Origin: Paenibacillus montanisoli
GTDB taxonomy: Bacteria > Bacillota > Bacilli > Paenibacillales > Paenibacillaceae
Direction: 5' to 3'
Assembly: GCF_003268025.1 (NCBI RefSeq)
Contig: NZ_QLUW01000001.1
Location: 1,302,001 to 1,366,000, forward strand
Length of the DNA stretch: 64,000 nucleotides
In this document: one piece after another, positions 18,821 through 26,545 of the stretch
How positions within the stretch are numbered: the stretch's first letter is position 1
How the letters are laid out: every line of letters starts with the position of its first letter
Translations under genes and position numbers: made by a program
Notes under the pieces: generated by a model
Told to the model about the DNA's origin: nothing
The model's database searches: none
Seen by the model: the letters and a program-made list of their open reading frames with translations, nothing else

Positions 18821-19765
18821 ATGGCAACAAAACCGGAGCTGCTTATTGACGCGGGTTCGCTTGCCGATATGGAGCGGCTCATCGCCGCAGGTGCGGATGC
18901 GTTTCTCATCGGCGAATCGCGCTACGGCATGAGATTGCCGGGCGATTTCGATCTCGCGATGATGGGCGAAGCAGTCAAGCTGGCTCATTCGCATAACGTA
19001 TCCGTGTACGCGGCTGTCAACAATTTGATGGACAATGACACGGTCGAAACGCTGCCGGCTTACATTCGCGGCTTGGCGGAAGCGGGCGTAGACGCAATCG
19101 TCTTCGGCGACCCTGCCGTGCTGATGGCTGCGCGCGCGGAGGCGCCGGGCATGAAACTACACTGGAATGCGGAGATGACATCCACGAATTTCGCGACGGC
19201 GAATTATTGGGGGAGGCGCGGAGCGACGCGTTTCGTTCTGGCGCGGGAGCTCAATATGGACCAAGTCATTGACATCAAGAAAAATACGGAGCTTGAAGTT
19301 CAGGTTCAGGTACACGGTTTGACCAATATCTATCATTCCAAGCGGCCGCTCGTGCAAAATTATTTTCAACATCAAGCGAAAAACGGCGAGACCGTCTCGG
19401 TTCCCGTTTACGGCAGACGTGAAGACGGCTTGTATTTAGTGGAAGCCGAACGCCCTGGCGAGCGGTTCCCTATCTACGAAGACGCAGGCGGCACGCATAT
19501 TATGAGCTCGGATGACCTCTGCATGATCGAAAATTTGCATGAGCTGATGGAAGTTAATATCGATAGCTTTCGGATCGAAGGGCTGTTAAAATCAATTGAG
19601 TACAATGAAACCGTCGTTCGGGCATACCGCGCCGCTATCGATGCTTATTGCGCCGATCCGGAAGGATATGCTTTCAACGAAGAGTGGCTCGAAGAGATTG
19701 TGAAGGTTCAAGATCCGTCCCGGGAGCTTTCGTACGGATTTTTCTATAAAGAACAAGTTTATTGA
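18821..19765 (+). CDS. trhP1: U32 family protein, tRNA U34 5-hydroxylation subunit TrhP1-like (YrrN)
   Basis: A 314-residue TIM-barrel-like U32 protein. In B. subtilis TrhP1 and TrhP2 together form ho5U at the wobble position of tRNAs using a prephenate-dependent route. The N-terminus PELLIDAGSLADMERLIAAGADAFLIGES and the U32 region IDSFRIEGLLKSIEYNETVVRAYR are visible. It lacks the four-cysteine iron-sulfur motif that TrhP2 carries, as expected for the partner subunit. AGGAGG sits nine bases upstream of ATG 18821. The methyltransferase gene trmR (yrrM), which precedes it in B. subtilis, is absent here. Confidence 0.87.
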   Translation: MATKPELLIDAGSLADMERLIAAGADAFLIGESRYGMRLPGDFDLAMMGEAVKLAHSHNVSVYAAVNNLMDNDTVETLPAYIRGLAEAGVDAIVFGDPAVLMAARAEAPGMKLHWNAEMTSTNFATANYWGRRGATRFVLARELNMDQVIDIKKNTELEVQVQVHGLTNIYHSKRPLVQNYFQHQAKNGETVSVPVYGRREDGLYLVEAERPGERFPIYEDAGGTHIMSSDDLCMIENLHELMEVNIDSFRIEGLLKSIEYNETVVRAYRAAIDAYCADPEGYAFNEEWLEEIVKVQDPSRELSYGFFYKEQVY

Positions 19766-19799
19766 GATGTCACCCATGGAAGTCGTGGAGGTGAAGCAG

Positions 19800-21050
19800 G
19801 TGACAACAAAGACAGCTCCCCGCTTTACGGGGAAACGTTATCGTCTAGATAAGCCGGAGCTGCTTGCTCCAGCAGGAAACTTGGAGAAGCTCAAGTTTGC
19901 CGTTCATTATGGCGCGGATGCGGTTTATATCGGCGGGCAGAAGTACGGCCTTCGCTCCAATGCCGACAACTTCAGCTTCGAGGAGATGAAGGAAGGCGTT
20001 GAGTTCGCGAACCGTTATGGAGCCAAGGTGTTTGTGGCGACGAATATTTATGCCCACAATGAAGATATCAGCGGCCTCGAGGATTACTTGCGCGAGCTTG
20101 AGGCAGCCGGAATTGCGGCGATTATCGCTGCCGACCCGGTCATTATCGAGACGGCGCAGCGCGTAGCGCCAAAGCTGGAAGTACACTTGAGCACCCAGCA
20201 ATCGACGCTGAACTGGCAAGCGGTGAAGTTCTGGAAGGACGAAGGCTTGCCGCGCGTCGTGCTTGGCCGTGAGACCAGCATTGAGGAAATCGCCGAAATC
20301 AAGGCGCACGTGGACATCGAGATCGAAGCGTTTATTCATGGCGCGATGTGCTCGTCCTTCTCTGGACGCTGCGTATTATCGAATCATTTTACCGATCGTG
20401 ATTCAAACCGCGGCGGCTGCTGCCAATCATGCAGATGGAAGTACGACATTTACGAGGACGACATCCAGATGGTCGGCATGGATGCGGACAAATTCACCAT
20501 GAGCTCCAAGGATTTGTGCATGCTTGAGCACATTCCGGATCTGATCGATGCCGGCATCGACAGCTTCAAAATCGAAGGCCGGATGAAGAGCTTGCACTAC
20601 GTAGCTACGGTCGTTAACGCGTACCGTCAAGCGATCGATTCCTATATGGCCGACCCGGAAAATTACGAGCTGAAGCCAATTTGGCTGGAAGATATTCAGA
20701 AGGCGGCGAATCGACCGGTAAATACGGGGTTCTTCTATGACACACCTGGTGCCGAAGACCATATCTACGAACCGGAAGACAAAGCCGTGCCATACGATTT
20801 CGCAGGCGTTGTCGTTTCCTATGATGAATCAACCGGACTTGCCGTGGTTGAGCAGCGTAATCACTTTAAGCCAGGAACAGAAGTGGAGTTTTTCGGGCCG
20901 AATGGAACCTTCTTTAAACAAGTCGTTGGCCAAATCACCGACACAAGCGGCAACGGGCTGGATGCGGCTAGACATCCGCTGCAGCATGTAGTCATGAAGA
21001 CCGAGCATCCGGTCAAGCCAATGGACATGATGCGCAAAAGGGTTCGTTAA
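19800..21050 (+). CDS. trhP2: U32 family protein, tRNA U34 5-hydroxylation enzyme TrhP2-like (YrrO)
   Basis: A 416-residue U32 protein with PELLAPAGNLEKLKFAVHYGADAV in shortened form near the N-terminus, the U32 signature DSFKIEGRMKS, and cysteines in MCSSFSGRC and GGCCQSC that fit a [4Fe-4S] site. A C-terminal beta-barrel (about 330-416) completes the fold. GTG 19800 is chosen because GGAGGTG at 19787-19793 is six bases away; an ATG at 19767 gives an 11-residue extension not expected in the family. It acts with the adjacent TrhP1. It is followed by a strong terminator. Confidence 0.88.
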   Translation: MTTKTAPRFTGKRYRLDKPELLAPAGNLEKLKFAVHYGADAVYIGGQKYGLRSNADNFSFEEMKEGVEFANRYGAKVFVATNIYAHNEDISGLEDYLRELEAAGIAAIIAADPVIIETAQRVAPKLEVHLSTQQSTLNWQAVKFWKDEGLPRVVLGRETSIEEIAEIKAHVDIEIEAFIHGAMCSSFSGRCVLSNHFTDRDSNRGGCCQSCRWKYDIYEDDIQMVGMDADKFTMSSKDLCMLEHIPDLIDAGIDSFKIEGRMKSLHYVATVVNAYRQAIDSYMADPENYELKPIWLEDIQKAANRPVNTGFFYDTPGAEDHIYEPEDKAVPYDFAGVVVSYDESTGLAVVEQRNHFKPGTEVEFFGPNGTFFKQVVGQITDTSGNGLDAARHPLQHVVMKTEHPVKPMDMMRKRVR

Positions 21051-21062
21051 AAAGCGGTTTCT

Positions 21063-21101
21063 AAATCATCCTAATCATCAATGATTAGGATGATTTTTTT
21101 T
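21063..21101 (+). terminator. Strong Rho-independent terminator after trhP2
   Basis: A 16-bp perfect stem (AAATCATCCTAATCAT 21063-21078 with its complement 21081-21096) runs into eight or more T. It closes the conserved hisS-to-yrrO block. Confidence 0.92.
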
Positions 21102-21122
21102 GTGAAAATAATTCCTTTTTCC

Positions 21123-21151
21123 CTAACATTACGAAGATGTTAAGCCGATAT
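21123..21151 (+). promoter_or_regulatory. Sigma-D-like motility promoter
   Basis: GCCGATAT (21144-21151) is an exact match to the sigma-D -10 element. CTAAC (21123-21127) lies 16 bases upstream as the -35 (consensus TAAA). It is about 75 bases ahead of the chemotaxis receptor start. Confidence 0.8.
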
Positions 21152-21226
21152 TAAGGATATTGCGTTTACCCTATACGAAAAGATCCGCACTCGGAAAACT
21201 ATCCTCAATCAGGTGGTGTCTAGTCA

Positions 21227-23383
21227 TTGAAATTGAAGCTTAACGTGAAGAGAGAGAAAACGAGAACACAAACTCAAACGCAAACAAATGAAGGGGCTAT
21301 TTCAAGTATGAAAGCGCTCTATTCGTCGTCGGTAGACGGACTGAAGAATGTGAAGGTGTCCAATCCGATCAAATCGGTCGGCCTTATGCTGTTTCTTATT
21401 ATTTTCAGCGCCATTCTCGTCTGCGTTCTTGTGGTTGGATTATTCTCCTACTCGACCTCGAAAAACATCATCAAGCAAAAAGTAGCGGATTCCAGCGCAG
21501 TCGCCATCGCGCAATCCAAAAGCAAGCTGGACCTCATGTTCAAGAACTACGAAGCGTTATCGATGCAAATCCTGCTTGATAAGACGGTTCAAGATAACTT
21601 GGCGAAATATGAAACGGCCAAGGACGATTACGACCGCTTTGATGTCATGAAGAAGCTTAGCGATTCGATTCAATCTTACATCCTCGGCAATTCGACGATT
21701 GTCGGAGCATCCATCATTCCGCTTGACGGCAAGTCCGCCTCCGTTACGGTCGGTTCTGCCAGCATCACTACGGAGGATGCTAAAGGTACGGAATGGATGA
21801 AGAAGATCGTTGACGGCGGCGGCAAGCTTATCTGGCTTCCGTCACAGGTTAAAGGCTATAGCGGCAGCGCATCGGAGCCAACTTTCGGCATGGGGCGGGT
21901 CATGAAGAATACGGTTACGAACAAAGGCAAATATATCATCGTTGTCGAGATTTATTTGAAAGAGTTTTCGAAGCAGCTTGAGGATTTGAATCTGGGAGAA
22001 GGCAGCGATGTTACGATCGTTGACAGCTCGAACAACCTGGTCTTCAGCAAAGATCCGGCATTGATTGGACAACCATCGCCAATTGAGTTCCCAGCGGATC
22101 AAGATTCCGGCAACTCGACTGAGGAATTGGCTAACGGAGAAGAAGTGCTCGCAATTTATAACCAGTTTGCGTCGGTAAATTGGAAGCTGGCCGGTTCGGT
22201 ACCGGTTAATCAGCTTGTGAAGGATGCCAAGCAAATCCAGAATGCGACCTTTATCATCGCCGGTATCGCTGCGATGCTCGCCATTGGCATCGGAATGCTC
22301 GTAATTCGAATGGTTGCGATTCCGCTTGTCAGCCTGCGAAACCTCATGAACGAAGGAGAACGAGGTAACCTGACCGTCCGTTCATCCATCAATAAAAAGG
22401 ATGAAATCGGTCAATTGGCACAGAGCTTCAATCAGATGATGTCGCAAATCACGGTGCTTGTCGCCCAAACGAATCAATCCGCGCAGGACGTGCTGGCAAC
22501 AGCGGGCGAGCTTTCGGACGCCTCGAAGAAAACGGCTATTTCCGCGCGCGAGATCGCGGTGGCAACGGAGGAAATCGCCAATGGCGCAACCAGCCTTGCG
22601 ATTGAAGCGGAGAAGGGCAGCGATTTAACAACTGAAATCGGCCGGCAAATGCAGCAGGTCATGCGTGCGAACCAACAGATGGGCTCTGCGGCTTCCGAGG
22701 TAGAGAAAGCAAGCCGTCAAGGTACGGCTTATATGAACGGCTTGATCGAGAAAACGGGCATGACGGAGGAAATGACGCGTTCGATGGTGGAGAAAGTAGA
22801 CCGCCTGAAGGAAAGTACGCGTTCCATACGAAAAATTCTCGATGTACTTAACAACATGACGAAGCAGACCAATATTTTGTCCTTGAATGCGACAATCGAG
22901 GCAGCGCGCGCAGGTGCTGCGGGCAAAGGCTTCATGGTCGTAGCGGACGAAATCCGTAAGCTGGCTGACCAATCCCGTCAATCGATTGATGTTGTTGGCC
23001 AAATCACGGAAACGATCCAAAAGGAAATCGACGAAACGGTTCATGTATTGTCCGATGCTTATCCGATCTTCCAAGAGCAAATCCAATCGGTCAAAGAAGC
23101 GAATCTAATTTTCTTGTCCGTACAAGGCCAAATGGGCGACTTCGTCGGCAGCCTTAGCTCGGTTACCGAATCGATCAGCAGGCTGGAGCGCTCGCAATCT
23201 GTGCTCACCGATGCAATGGGCAACGTAAGTGCGGTTGCGGAGGAATCGTCCGCGACGTCTGAAGAAGTTGCGTCCTTGAGCAATGAACAAAACAGCATTA
23301 GCGAAGGTTTGGTGCGGTTGTCCGACAAACTGGAGACCGTCTCGACGGGGCTGAAAGAAACGCTCAGCCGTTTCCGGACCTAA
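21227..23383 (+). CDS. Methyl-accepting chemotaxis protein
   Basis: A 718-residue transmembrane receptor. A charged, Thr/Gln-rich cytoplasmic N-terminus ([10 protein letters not shown]) leads to TM1 (about 49-74), a roughly 265-residue extracellular dCache-like sensor, TM2 (about 341-363), HAMP (about 363-415) and an MA signalling domain with the hairpin tip [16 protein letters not shown] (about 547-562). The ligand cannot be told from sequence. No CheR-binding pentapeptide tail is present. The start is TTG 21227 behind AGGTGGTG (21211-21218). It is monocistronic, driven by the sigma-D-like promoter and closed by a hairpin. Confidence 0.93.
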   Translation: MKLKLNVKREKTRTQTQTQTNEGAISSMKALYSSSVDGLKNVKVSNPIKSVGLMLFLIIFSAILVCVLVVGLFSYSTSKNIIKQKVADSSAVAIAQSKSKLDLMFKNYEALSMQILLDKTVQDNLAKYETAKDDYDRFDVMKKLSDSIQSYILGNSTIVGASIIPLDGKSASVTVGSASITTEDAKGTEWMKKIVDGGGKLIWLPSQVKGYSGSASEPTFGMGRVMKNTVTNKGKYIIVVEIYLKEFSKQLEDLNLGEGSDVTIVDSSNNLVFSKDPALIGQPSPIEFPADQDSGNSTEELANGEEVLAIYNQFASVNWKLAGSVPVNQLVKDAKQIQNATFIIAGIAAMLAIGIGMLVIRMVAIPLVSLRNLMNEGERGNLTVRSSINKKDEIGQLAQSFNQMMSQITVLVAQTNQSAQDVLATAGELSDASKKTAISAREIAVATEEIANGATSLAIEAEKGSDLTTEIGRQMQQVMRANQQMGSAASEVEKASRQGTAYMNGLIEKTGMTEEMTRSMVEKVDRLKESTRSIRKILDVLNNMTKQTNILSLNATIEAARAGAAGKGFMVVADEIRKLADQSRQSIDVVGQITETIQKEIDETVHVLSDAYPIFQEQIQSVKEANLIFLSVQGQMGDFVGSLSSVTESISRLERSQSVLTDAMGNVSAVAEESSATSEEVASLSNEQNSISEGLVRLSDKLETVSTGLKETLSRFRT

Positions 23384-23388
23384 ATAGG

Positions 23389-23420
23389 AAAGGCTGACAC
23401 TGCTTGGTGTCAGCCTTTCT
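23389..23420 (+). terminator. Terminator after the chemotaxis receptor gene
   Basis: AAAGGCTGACAC (23389-23400) pairs with GTGTCAGCCTTT (23407-23418), six-base loop, T-rich right flank. Confidence 0.8.
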
Positions 23421-23432
23421 GGTTGGTGCAAG

Positions 23433-23464
23433 AAAGAGGCGTGGGATTTATCCCACGCCTCTTT
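23433..23464. terminator. Bidirectional hairpin terminator between MCP and yugP
   Basis: AAAGAGGCGTGGGAT (23433-23447) pairs with ATCCCACGCCTCTTT (23450-23464). Its A/T flanks let it serve the minus-strand metallopeptidase gene, whose stop is at 23482. Confidence 0.75.
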
Positions 23465-23481
23465 ACGCGTTCGAATATGAA

Positions 23482-24162
23482 TTAATCCCGGCTCTGCGTG
23501 AAGATCATAATGTACTTGATGAGCTCCAGCAGGGAGATAAGTGCGGCTGCGACGTAGGTCAGCGCAGCGGCATTGAGCACCTTGGCGACACCGCGCTCTT
23601 CTTCGTTCGTAATGAAGCCTTCGGCGATCATGATTTCTCTGGCACGGTTGCTTGCATTGAACTCAACCGGCAAGGTGACGAGCTGGAACGCTACGGCACA
23701 TGTGAAGAACAGAATGCCAAGTCCGATCAATCCGGTCGCCTGGAATAGGAAGCCGGCAATAAGCAGAAACGGAGCTATGCCGGAAGCGAATCTTACGACC
23801 GGGAAAATCTTATGACGCACAACCAGCATCGGGTAGTGAACGCTGTGCTGAATCGCATGGCCGACCTCGTGACAGGCTACAGAGACCGCCGATATCGAGT
23901 TCTCGTAGTAGACTGGCTCAGACAGCCTTACGACGCGGTGGATCGGGTCATAGTGGTCGGAAAGCCTTCCTGGCACCGGCTCGATAGGAACATCATGCAG
24001 GCCGTTACGATCAAGCATCATGCGCGCGGCCTGGTAGCCGGTAAGCCCGCTCATCGTTTGTACGTCGGACCAACGGTTGAACGTGCCTTTGACTCTAAAC
24101 TGCGCCCACAACGATAGAATAAAGGCGATAATAATTAGAAAATCCATTGGGTGAAAAAACAT
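23482..24162 (-). CDS. yugP: Membrane zinc metallopeptidase (YugP-like)
   Basis: A 226-residue membrane protein of the neutral zinc metallopeptidase family PF04298. An N-terminal hydrophobic helix (about 6-22), the zinc motif HEVGH (98-102) inside AVSVACHEVGHAIQH, two central hydrophobic segments (about 125-165) and a C-terminal one (about 195-220) are visible. Substrate unknown. ATG 24162 has GGAGG at proper spacing on the minus strand; an in-frame start 15 bases upstream overlaps that site. It follows the MerR-type gene by 28 bases and is probably co-transcribed with and regulated by it. Confidence 0.9.
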   Translation of the reverse strand: MFFHPMDFLIIIAFILSLWAQFRVKGTFNRWSDVQTMSGLTGYQAARMMLDRNGLHDVPIEPVPGRLSDHYDPIHRVVRLSEPVYYENSISAVSVACHEVGHAIQHSVHYPMLVVRHKIFPVVRFASGIAPFLLIAGFLFQATGLIGLGILFFTCAVAFQLVTLPVEFNASNRAREIMIAEGFITNEEERGVAKVLNAAALTYVAAALISLLELIKYIMIFTQSRD

Positions 24163-24190
24163 TGTCGTTCCCTCCATTGAAAGTTGAGTT

Positions 24191-24631
24191 CTACATAATA
24201 CCGCCTTTGTTAAGGAGCAGCATCAGCGCTTCGACGCATGCGGCGGTTTGAGGCACAAGACGTTTAAACACCTGCTTGGCCTGCCCAGGCTTCAGCTGGT
24301 TGAGCACCGGCTCAATCTCTTGTACCTCGCGCTGCAGCTGTTCAAGATGCAGCTGCAGCTCCATGAGCTTGCCTGACACTTGTTCCTCCGACGAAACTTT
24401 ACGCCAGCCTGACATCGTTGTTTTGATTTCGTCGAGCGTATATTTGTCTTGCTTCAACTGTACTATACGTTTGAGCCGGTGCAAGGTTTCATCGCTGTAT
24501 AAGCGATAATTTTTTGCCGTCCGCTTCTCAGGTTCGATTAAACCCATTGAGGTGTAGAAGTCAATGGTGCGGGGACTCACACCGGCCATTTTGGACAATT
24601 CGCCAATCCGGTACAGCAACGGTTCGGACAA
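24191..24631 (-). CDS. MerR-family transcriptional regulator
   Basis: A 146-residue MerR regulator. The N-terminal winged helix-turn-helix (YRIGELSKMAGVSPRTIDFYTSMGLIEP, here split for length, about 6-35) is followed by NYRLYSDETLHRLKRI, a long coiled-coil dimer helix (about 85-120), and a short C-terminus with a single cysteine. No large effector domain, so it may sense a metal, oxidant or partner protein. TTG 24631 is chosen because AGAGGTG is six bases upstream; the GTG at 24649 lies before that ribosome binding site. It is directly upstream of the yugP-type gene. Confidence 0.88.
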   Translation of the reverse strand: MSEPLLYRIGELSKMAGVSPRTIDFYTSMGLIEPEKRTAKNYRLYSDETLHRLKRIVQLKQDKYTLDEIKTTMSGWRKVSSEEQVSGKLMELQLHLEQLQREVQEIEPVLNQLKPGQAKQVFKRLVPQTAACVEALMLLLNKGGIM

Positions 24632-24816
24632 TAGGATCACCTCTTTCACTAAAAGGTATGTAAATAATGCTCCTAGTTCCTATGATACAGAATCTATAAC
24701 CATACAGTCAAACGTAATGCTTTGGCGGAATTTGCAAGTTATAAACCTGACATGAATATTCAACCCTTCAGGGCATTCGTAATTTAAAAGTAGAAACTGA
24801 CATAGGATAGGGTAGA

Positions 24817-24912
24817 ATGGCGATCAAAACGCGAAGAATAAAGCAATGGAGATGCAGATTTTACATAATTACTGTGAAAAAACTTAACATTCGCTTCAAA
24901 CGAAGAAGCTAA
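24817..24912 (+). CDS. Candidate 31-residue basic small protein (uncertain)
   Basis: An ATG ORF of 31 codons beginning MAIKTRRIKQWRCRF with about a dozen Lys/Arg residues. AGGA at 24804-24807 sits nine bases upstream. Its stop codon falls inside the hairpin at 24885-24917, which is followed by a T-run, so the unit would terminate right behind the ORF. A candidate promoter TTGCAA-N17-AATATT lies at 24732-24760. No family recognised; a non-coding small RNA with the same terminator is equally possible. Confidence 0.25.
   Translation: MAIKTRRIKQWRCRFYIITVKKLNIRFKRRS
24873..24889 (+). promoter_or_regulatory. GlnR/TnrA-like box 1 upstream of amtB
   Basis: TGTGAAAAAACTTAACA fits the TnrA/GlnR consensus TGTNANAWWWTNTNACA with one mismatch. 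It lies about 60 bases upstream of the amtB -35, so an activator role is possible. Confidence 0.65.
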
Positions 24913-24926
24913 TGTTAGATTTTTTT
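24882..24926. terminator. Bidirectional hairpin terminator inside the divergent merR-amtB region
   Basis: TAACATT (24885-24891) with AATGTTA (24911-24917) and inner GCTTC/GAAG pairing form a hairpin. Seven T follow on the plus strand, and a T-run (from AAAAAA at 24877-24882) follows on the minus strand. No annotated neighbour is transcribed into it, so it suggests an extra small transcript. Confidence 0.65.
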
Positions 24927-24947
24927 CGGTAAAATGAAAAAACTGTA

Positions 24948-24976
24948 TTGTCAAAAAAGGCACTTCTGACTATAAT
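24948..24976 (+). promoter_or_regulatory. amtB promoter
   Basis: TTGTCA (24948-24953), a 17-base spacer and a perfect TATAAT (24971-24976). Confidence 0.85.
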
Positions 24977-24997
24977 GACATTAAGTCTTTCCTTTCG

Positions 24998-25014
24998 TGT
25001 TAAGAAACATTACA
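24998..25014 (+). promoter_or_regulatory. GlnR/TnrA-like box 2 between amtB promoter and start
   Basis: TGTTAAGAAACATTACA is a near-perfect dyad with the TGT/ACA ends of GlnR/TnrA sites (two core mismatches). Its place downstream of the expected transcription start suggests repression. Confidence 0.6.
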
Positions 25015-25030
25015 TTAGGGAGTGGTCGTA

Positions 25031-26401
25031 GTGGTCAAAAAGTTGATTTTGTCTTTAGGTGCTCTTTCGTTGTTATTTCCGGCAATGGCTTTCGCAGATG
25101 ACCCATCTGCGGGCACGCTCAACATGGGACTGAACTCCATTTGGGTAATGATCGCCGCGATTCTGGTTATCTTGATGCAAGGTGGATTTATTCTTCTCGA
25201 ATCCGGTTCGACACGCATGAAGAATGCCGGTCACATTGCCGGTAAGACGATTTTCACAGTAGGTCTTTGCACATTGGTTTATTGGGCGGTAGGTTATGCG
25301 ATCGCTTTCGGCTCCGACAACGCGGAGAGCTCGATCAGCAAATTCATCGGCTGGGGCAGCTACTTGTTCTCTCCTGCGGTAGCGGCGGCTGACGGTGAAT
25401 CGCTTCCATCGACGATCTTCTTCGTCTTCCAGCTTGCATTCGCAGCCGTATCCCTCTCCATTGCTTGGGGTGGATTCGCTGAGCGCGCCAAGCTTTCCGC
25501 TTATCTTGTCTTCACAATCTTGTTTACTGCACTTATTTACCCTGTTATTTCTCACTGGATTTGGAGCCCAAGCGGCTGGTTGTTCGCTGAAGGCGCTCAA
25601 GACTACGCTGGCTCCACAGTCGTCCACCTAACCGGTGCGCTTGCGGCCTTTGCGGCGACGGTGCTGCTGAAGCCTCGTATCGGCCGCTTCAACAAAGACG
25701 GCTCCGCCAATGAAATTCTCGGTCATAACCAAGTATTCGGCGCATTGTCCGTTCTTATTCTGTGGGTCGGCTGGTTCGGCTTCAACGCAGGCAGCGCGCT
25801 TGGCGTAGGCGATGGTTTCTTCGGTTATGTAGCATTCAATACGCAGCTTGGGGCTGCCGGCGGCGCGGTTTCCGCACTTCTGATCTCCTGGCTCGTAAAC
25901 GGAAAAGCTGACATTCCTACGACATTGAACGGCGCTCTGGCCGGCCTCGTAGCCATCACTGCAAGCTGTGCTTTCGTTGATCCGTGGGCTGCTGTTCTCA
26001 TCGGTTTGATTGCAGGCGTACTCGTCTTCTTCAGCGCAAAATTTTTCGAGAAAATCAAAGTCGACGATCCGATTTATGCGCTTTCCGTACATGGTGCGGC
26101 AGGGGTTTGGGGTACGCTGGCGAATGGTATCTTTGCAACGGAGGAGCTGGCTACGAAGCTGAATGTCGGCAGAGGCGGCATCATCGACACAGGCAGCTGG
26201 CACCAAATGTGGGTACAGCTTGAATCCGTGCTCGTCTGCGGCGCCTACGTGCTCGTCGTTTCGTTCATCCTGCTCGGCATCATGAAGGTCGTTATGGGAC
26301 TTCGCGTAACGGAAGAGCAAGAGATTATCGGCCTTGACCTGTCCGAGCACGGTACTTTCGGGTATCCGGAGCAAATGAAAAAAGCGCAGCAAAGCCTGTA
26401 A
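25031..26401 (+). CDS. amtB: Ammonium transporter
   Basis: A 456-residue Amt/Rh-family ammonium channel. A cleavable signal peptide (about 1-23, ending MAFA) precedes eleven hydrophobic helices. Family motifs include GGFILLESG, the HWIWSPSGWL segment with the first pore His, GWFGFNAGSA, and SVHGAAGVWGTL with the second. GTG 25031 is chosen because AGGGAG at 25017-25022 lies eight bases upstream; the GTG at 25022 overlaps it. Transcription should respond to nitrogen status through the two GlnR/TnrA-like boxes. No glnK follows, unlike nrgA-nrgB in B. subtilis. Confidence 0.96.
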   Translation: MVKKLILSLGALSLLFPAMAFADDPSAGTLNMGLNSIWVMIAAILVILMQGGFILLESGSTRMKNAGHIAGKTIFTVGLCTLVYWAVGYAIAFGSDNAESSISKFIGWGSYLFSPAVAAADGESLPSTIFFVFQLAFAAVSLSIAWGGFAERAKLSAYLVFTILFTALIYPVISHWIWSPSGWLFAEGAQDYAGSTVVHLTGALAAFAATVLLKPRIGRFNKDGSANEILGHNQVFGALSVLILWVGWFGFNAGSALGVGDGFFGYVAFNTQLGAAGGAVSALLISWLVNGKADIPTTLNGALAGLVAITASCAFVDPWAAVLIGLIAGVLVFFSAKFFEKIKVDDPIYALSVHGAAGVWGTLANGIFATEELATKLNVGRGGIIDTGSWHQMWVQLESVLVCGAYVLVVSFILLGIMKVVMGLRVTEEQEIIGLDLSEHGTFGYPEQMKKAQQSL

Positions 26402-26410
26402 GCCGTGTTT

Positions 26411-26518
26411 TGCGTAGCAAAGACACAACCATAGAAATGCGTAGCAAAGACACAACCATAGAAATGCGTAGCAAAGACACAACCATTGAAATACGAAGCA
26501 AAGATACAACCATAATAC
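26411..26518 (+). repeat. 27-bp tandem repeat, four copies
   Basis: Four head-to-tail 27-base units start at 26411, 26438, 26465 and 26492. Each begins TGCGTAGCAAAGACACAACC or a close variant. Units 1 and 2 are identical, unit 3 has one change and unit 4 several. They fill the gap between amtB and the DUF294 gene. The phase is a multiple of three, so minus-strand frames stay open across them, but no start or ribosome binding site supports a gene. Confidence 0.95.
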
Positions 26519-26545
26519 GTTGACTGACATAGGGGTGAGCAACGC

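Larger units (their letters stand above)
24632..25030. other. Divergent intergenic region merR / amtB
   Basis: A 399-base stretch between divergent genes. It holds two GlnR/TnrA-like boxes, a bidirectional hairpin terminator, the amtB promoter and a 31-codon candidate ORF, each listed separately. The part 24650-24730 shows nothing recognisable beyond what must be the merR promoter. Confidence 0.7.

Noticed and set aside
24632-24816. Riboswitch or tRNA in the merR-amtB gap
   Set aside because: No cloverleaf, T-box or known aptamer motif was seen.
26411-26518. CRISPR array
   Set aside because: The repeats are directly adjacent 27-base units without spacers, so this is a tandem repeat.
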